This document shows, in pieces, positions 13,628-16,792 of a DNA stretch of 16,792 nt. Position numbers and translations under genes: made by a program. The stretch spans positions 1-16,792 of the forward strand of contig CAUJFM010000227.1 of NCBI GenBank assembly GCA_963169595.1, given 5' to 3'. The stretch is from Bacteroidota bacterium. Its GTDB lineage: Bacteria > Bacteroidota > Bacteroidia > Flavobacteriales_F > PHOS-HE28. The stretch's first letter is position 1; each line of letters opens with the position of its first letter. Under the pieces are notes generated by a model. It saw nothing but the letters and a program-made list of their open reading frames with translations, was not told where the DNA came from and did no database searches.

Positions 13628-13635
13628 CAAAAATA
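13628..13635 (-). promoter_or_regulatory. Bacteroidota-type -7 box (TATTTTTG) directly ahead of the GNAT gene
   Basis: TATTTTTG on the minus strand matches TAnnTTTG perfectly and ends six bases before the ATG at 13621. Transcription would start at or near the ATG, giving a leaderless mRNA. It also rules against the in-frame upstream ATG at 13639, which lies above the box. No -33 TTG was seen. Confidence 0.5.
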
Positions 13636-13665
13636 CCACGGCGGACCGCTACACGGCCGCGCCGG

Positions 13666-14466
13666 TCAGAAGTTGAGCAGGGCGCCCACGAACGGAAGGC
13701 CGAAGGGGAGCACGGCCTCGGCCAGCTGTTCATTGTACAGCACGCCGAGGTCGATGGCCAGGTGCTCGCCCACCACGCGGATGCCCAGGCTGTTGGCCAG
13801 CAGGGTGCGAGAGCCCTCCAGGAAGAACCAGTTCTCCGTGACGGCCTGCACATTGGGGAAGAGCCGGAAAGCCCCGGCCGCGATGAAGAGCGGTCCTTGC
13901 ACCCGGCCTTCCGCATCATCCGCCCAGCCTCCGGCAAGCGACAATTGGTTGTTCGGGTTCCCGTAAGTGAGCACGGCCATGGCGCTTGTCAGGCCCACCG
14001 TGATGGTGGTATCGCCCTCATTGCCCGGCAGGGTGAGCGGCAATTGGAAGTAGGTGGCCGCGCCCGCCAGGTGGAAGGCACCGCCGACCGACCCGCCGAC
14101 CTGGACCCGCGTGTTCCACACCGGTGCGCGGTCGCGCGAGTTCAACATGGAATAGAGGTCGACCCCGGCGGCCACACTGAAATGATCGGTGATGCCATAG
14201 GAGAGGCCGTTCCAGGAGACCAGCACGTTGCGATAGAGCCCTTCACCGCGCTGCAGGGGAATGGCCGAGGCCAACTGGAAATACTGCGAACCGAACGGGT
14301 TGGTGGAACGGTGGTGGAGGAGCGATCGCTTCGGGGCCGATACGCCGATGGGACGGACAACCGATCCATCAACCCCGCCCGCAAGCCCTTCGAACGGGGC
14401 CAGCAGGACAAGCAGCAGCATCGCCATGCGGAACACGCTCGCGGATATCTTGAAGTTCACGGACAT
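13666..14466 (-). CDS. Predicted outer-membrane beta-barrel-like protein of unknown function
   Basis: I do not recognise the family. The 266-residue product has a signal peptide (about 1-29, hydrophobic core MAMLLLVLLAPF, likely cut after GLA). The mature part alternates beta strands rich in Gly, Ala and aromatic residues, such as YFQLPLTLPG and GLTSAMAVLTYG. It ends in Leu-Leu-Asn-Phe; a terminal Phe is the usual signal for insertion by the BAM complex. This suggests a small outer-membrane barrel or a barrel-like periplasmic protein. It is divergent from the PKD secreted protein gene, sharing an 87-base intergenic region, and precedes the GNAT gene by 44 bases. No enzyme motif is visible. 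Barrel status is inference. Confidence 0.72.
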   Translation of the reverse strand: MSVNFKISASVFRMAMLLLVLLAPFEGLAGGVDGSVVRPIGVSAPKRSLLHHRSTNPFGSQYFQLASAIPLQRGEGLYRNVLVSWNGLSYGITDHFSVAAGVDLYSMLNSRDRAPVWNTRVQVGGSVGGAFHLAGAATYFQLPLTLPGNEGDTTITVGLTSAMAVLTYGNPNNQLSLAGGWADDAEGRVQGPLFIAAGAFRLFPNVQAVTENWFFLEGSRTLLANSLGIRVVGEHLAIDLGVLYNEQLAEAVLPFGLPFVGALLNF

Positions 14467-14519
14467 GTTCCAAGGGGTAGACGGAACGATGCCTCATGGG
14501 ATGCCCTGTCGGCCATTTT

Positions 14520-14530
14520 GACGGACCGTC
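14520..14530. promoter_or_regulatory. Short palindrome in the divergent promoter region
   Basis: GACGGACCGTC is a perfect 5-bp inverted repeat around one central base, midway between the divergent barrel-like and PKD genes. It directly abuts an AT-richer TAAATTGC that might serve as a -7 region for the PKD gene. It could be an operator, but a palindrome of this size can arise by chance. Confidence 0.2.
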
Positions 14531-14553
14531 TAAATTGCCTCACCACCAGACCC

Positions 14554-16311
14554 ATGATCCGGACGCTACCCCTCGCCCTCCTGGCCTTCGCCCTGCTTCC
14601 ACGGACCCTGACCGCGCAGTGCGATGGCTGCACGCCTGACCTGAGCTGCACCATGGAGCCCGCGTTCCCCACGCTGTGCCCCCTGCTGCCGCCCGATGCC
14701 ACCGCCGGGGAATTCTACCAGCAGGACTTCACCTTCTGGCTGCCATCAAGCTTCACGGAGCCTGGCAGCGGAGTCACGGTCGACTTCCAGCAGATGACGA
14801 TCACCAGCGTCACGGGCCTGCCCTTCGGACTGAGCTTCATAGCCAGCGATCCGGCCGGTGTGTACTACCCGCAGGAGGACCAGTACGGTTGCGGGCGCAT
14901 CTGCGGCACTCCGCTGGGCGCGGGAGAGTACCTCATCACCATCAACATCATCGCCTCCGTCACCTTCAGCGGCTTCGACATCGATGCCCCGCAGCAGTTC
15001 CAACTGCCGCTCACGGTGCTGCCCGGCACCGGTGGCAACAGCAGCTTCACCTACTCGCCCACCTCGGGCTGCGGCAGCGTGGAGGCCACCTTCAACGCGC
15101 TGATCGACGCGGCGCCCTCGCCCACCAGCTATGTCTGGGACTTCGGCAACGGCAACACCAGCACGCTGGCCACGCCTCCCATGCAGACCTACGCCTCCCC
15201 CGGCACCTACGTCATCTCCCTGGCCACCACCGTGGGCGGCTACGTGCTGAACACGGTTAACGTGACCGGAGTGAACGGCAACTGGTGCGGCGATGTGGAG
15301 GAACCGGACATCCCCTTGGTTGGTTGCACCGGCTCACCCGACCTCTATTTCGTGCTCACCGATGGCACAGGCACCACCTACACCTCCAGCACCGTGGACA
15401 ACACCACCACCGGCTCGTGGAACGGACTGGGGCTGTTGCTGGACAACGCGCCCTACTCCGTCGAGTTCTTCGATGAGGATGCCGTCAGCCAGAACGACCC
15501 GCTGGGCACCTACAATATCCCCGCGAACGGGGAAGGCACCTACTTCATCAACGTGGCGGGCGGCACCACCGGCAGCCTGATCATCGACCTGGAGCCGCAG
15601 CAGGTCTTCACGGACACGGACACCATCGTGGTCTTCCCTGCTCCGGAACTGGTGCTCTCCGCCAATGGCAACCAGCTCTGTGTGGCGAACGACACGCTGG
15701 CTGGCTACGTGTGGTTCCTGGACGGCGATACCATCCCCAGTGCGTCAACAGCCTGCATCGCCGCCCAAGGACCCGGCGTGTACACCGTTTCGGGCACCAA
15801 TGCCTTCGGCTGCACCGCGCTCAGCAACGAACTGGTGGTCTGCCCCACGCTCACCATCGCGCGCAACGGCAACGTGCTCTTTGTACCCGATGATTTCGAG
15901 AGCTACGCCTGGACCTTCAACGGTGCGCCCATCGGCAACGATGAGCCCTTCGTGTTCACCGACGGCGATGGCACTTACGCCCTCACCGCCACCAACGCCA
16001 ATGGATGCACTGTGACGGCCAGCTACCTGCTCAACACGGTGGGTGTGGAGGAGGCCGCTACCGCCAGCTTCCCCCTCGCCCTCTACCCCAACCCGAACGA
16101 TGGGCGCTTCACCGTGGTGGCCGAGGGGCTGAAGGAGGCAGTGGTGCAGGTGGAGGTGCGTGATGCCACGGGCCGCATGGTCCATCAGCAAAGCATTCCG
16201 ACCCAAGCTGGGCAGCTGAAGCTGCAGATGGCATTGGACCTAGGGCCAGGCGCTTACATGGTAAGATTGACCGATGGCCGATCCGTTGCGGCCGTTCGTT
16301 TCATCCGATAG
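14554..16311 (+). CDS. Secreted protein with PKD, C2-like and Ig-like modules and a type IX sorting domain
   Basis: This 585-residue protein should be exported by Sec and then by the type IX system to the cell surface or medium. The signal peptide is MIRTLPLALLAFALLPRTLTAQ. An N-terminal beta domain (about 50-158) resembles putative Ig folds. A PKD domain (about 163-240) has the hallmark SYVWDFGNGNTST. A module at about 257-345 (PDLYFVLTDGTG, then YSVEFFDEDAVSQNDPLGTY) looks like a C2 fold with acidic Ca-binding loops; this is inference. Two Ig-like repeats follow (about 363-430 and 431-493), each with a YxWxxxG-like core and a TxTNAxGC-like end. The sorting domain (about 506-585) has LYPNPNDGRF and GAYMVRLTDG. 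The start at 14554 gives the signal peptide. No catalytic domain is seen, so an adhesive or structural role is likely. Confidence 0.88.
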   Translation: MIRTLPLALLAFALLPRTLTAQCDGCTPDLSCTMEPAFPTLCPLLPPDATAGEFYQQDFTFWLPSSFTEPGSGVTVDFQQMTITSVTGLPFGLSFIASDPAGVYYPQEDQYGCGRICGTPLGAGEYLITINIIASVTFSGFDIDAPQQFQLPLTVLPGTGGNSSFTYSPTSGCGSVEATFNALIDAAPSPTSYVWDFGNGNTSTLATPPMQTYASPGTYVISLATTVGGYVLNTVNVTGVNGNWCGDVEEPDIPLVGCTGSPDLYFVLTDGTGTTYTSSTVDNTTTGSWNGLGLLLDNAPYSVEFFDEDAVSQNDPLGTYNIPANGEGTYFINVAGGTTGSLIIDLEPQQVFTDTDTIVVFPAPELVLSANGNQLCVANDTLAGYVWFLDGDTIPSASTACIAAQGPGVYTVSGTNAFGCTALSNELVVCPTLTIARNGNVLFVPDDFESYAWTFNGAPIGNDEPFVFTDGDGTYALTATNANGCTVTASYLLNTVGVEEAATASFPLALYPNPNDGRFTVVAEGLKEAVVQVEVRDATGRMVHQQSIPTQAGQLKLQMALDLGPGAYMVRLTDGRSVAAVRFIR

Positions 16312-16331
16312 GAACCGGACCATTCCGGGCT

Positions 16332-16339
16332 TAGCTTGG
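16332..16339 (+). promoter_or_regulatory. Possible -7 box (TAGCTTGG) ahead of the CUB-like gene
   Basis: TAGCTTGG is one base off TAnnTTTG and lies 17 bases before the ATG at 16357, in a 45-base gap. A purine-rich AAAAGGAA (16343-16350) follows six bases before the ATG and could act as a Shine-Dalgarno site, unusual for this window. Confidence 0.3.
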
Positions 16340-16356
16340 CGTAAAAGGAACCCGCC

Positions 16357-16792
16357 ATGCTGCGCTTCCGGAACCTTCTCGTCCTTCTCGTCGCGCTGTT
16401 CTGCGGAACCGCGTCCGGACAGGTCCACGTCATCGGTGAAACCTCGCTCATCACCTGCAGTGGAACATTGGTGGAGAGCAGCGATGGTACCGGCTACCCG
16501 ACCGACACCGTGCTGATGACGACCATTTGCGGAGACGGGGCGGGATCGCGGATCGCCCTTTCATTCAATGCGTTCCAGCTGCCCGACGAGGACGGGCAGG
16601 GAGATACCCTGTTCATCTATAGGGGGAGCGATGAGAGCGGTGTACTGATCGGCTCGTTCACCGGAAGCGAGCTTCAGGACACGCTGATCACCTCCACGAT
16701 AGCAGGAACCGAAAGATGCCTGACCTTGGTGCTGCGCACGAAAGCTGCGGGTAGCGGGACGTTAAGCGCGACCAATACCTGCCTGCCGGAAT
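16357..16792 (+). CDS. Secreted CUB-like domain protein, 3' end cut by window
   Basis: The visible 145 residues start MLRFRNLLVLLVALFCGT, a signal peptide likely cut before Gln22. A CUB-like domain follows at about 32-143: TCSGTLVESSDGTGYPTD, then RIALSFNAFQLPDEDGQGD, TLFIYRGSDESG and ERCLTLVLRT, ending near SATNTC. This is the beta-sandwich pattern with four cysteines that Bacteroidota secreted proteins often place near the N-terminus. No stop is reached, so a longer multi-domain protein, possibly with a type IX sorting domain, is expected; that is inference. It lies 45 bases after the PKD protein gene on the same strand, and the two may form a surface-protein cluster. The gene has an upstream box and a purine-rich site. 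Confidence 0.85.
   Translation, partial: MLRFRNLLVLLVALFCGTASGQVHVIGETSLITCSGTLVESSDGTGYPTDTVLMTTICGDGAGSRIALSFNAFQLPDEDGQGDTLFIYRGSDESGVLIGSFTGSELQDTLITSTIAGTERCLTLVLRTKAAGSGTLSATNTCLPE

Noticed and set aside
13762..14553. Upstream extension of the PKD protein frame to 13762
   Set aside because: It lies opposite the barrel-like gene and lacks a signal peptide; the ATG at 14554 gives a clean one.
1..16792. Search for CRISPR arrays, insertion sequences, phage genes, toxin-antitoxin pairs or defence genes
   Set aside because: No regularly spaced repeats, transposase or integrase motifs, paired small toxin-like genes or defence domains were seen by eye; nearly all the DNA is taken up by recognisable genes.

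Overview
The window looks like chromosomal DNA from a GC-rich member of the Bacteroidota, most likely in or near the Flavobacteriales. Evidence: the gene order DUF177-rpmF-plsX-fabH-accB; three secreted proteins of Bacteroidota type (a PorZ-like propeller protein and a PKD protein, both with C-terminal type IX secretion sorting domains, and a CUB-like protein cut by the window end); lipoproteins; AT-containing TAnnTTTG-like promoter boxes standing out of GC-rich DNA; and few Shine-Dalgarno sequences. The placement is inference from gene content, not from a database match. Coding density is very high, with no gene-free stretch above about 210 bases. GC-rich codon use creates many long false ORFs on the opposite strand.

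Layout. 1-3164 (minus): a lipid and ribosome operon read from right to left: DUF177/YceD-like protein, ribosomal protein L32, PlsX, FabH and the start of biotin carboxyl carrier protein AccB, which is cut by the window edge. It links membrane phospholipid precursors (PlsX), fatty-acid initiation (FabH) and malonyl-CoA supply (AccB). 3374-4837 (plus): a secreted lytic transglycosylase with two LysM domains, divergent from that operon. 4993-5235 (plus): a small unrecognised 80-residue protein. 5250-11080 (minus): a small lipoprotein, an oligopeptidase B-like S9 peptidase with a lipoprotein signal, recO, and a PorZ-like protein. 11186-11314: hairpins and a tRNA-Cys(GCA) with its own promoter-like box. 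11347-14466 (minus): folB and gltX (overlapping), a small GNAT-fold protein and an outer-membrane-like beta protein. 14554-16792 (plus): a PKD/C2-like secreted protein with a type IX sorting domain, then the start of a CUB-like secreted protein.

Most of the window is housekeeping: lipid synthesis, translation (L32, GluRS, tRNA-Cys), folate, DNA repair and cell-wall turnover. The accessory flavour comes from the type IX-linked secreted proteins. PorZ is part of the outer-membrane attachment complex that processes proteins carrying sorting domains like that of the 14554-16311 product, so the window holds both a piece of the machine and one probable cargo. I see no phage, insertion sequence, CRISPR array or defence locus. 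I found no convincing new system. The most informative unexplained signals are the recurring TAnnTTnG boxes, three of them so close to start codons that they suggest leaderless mRNAs, and a C2-like module in the PKD protein.
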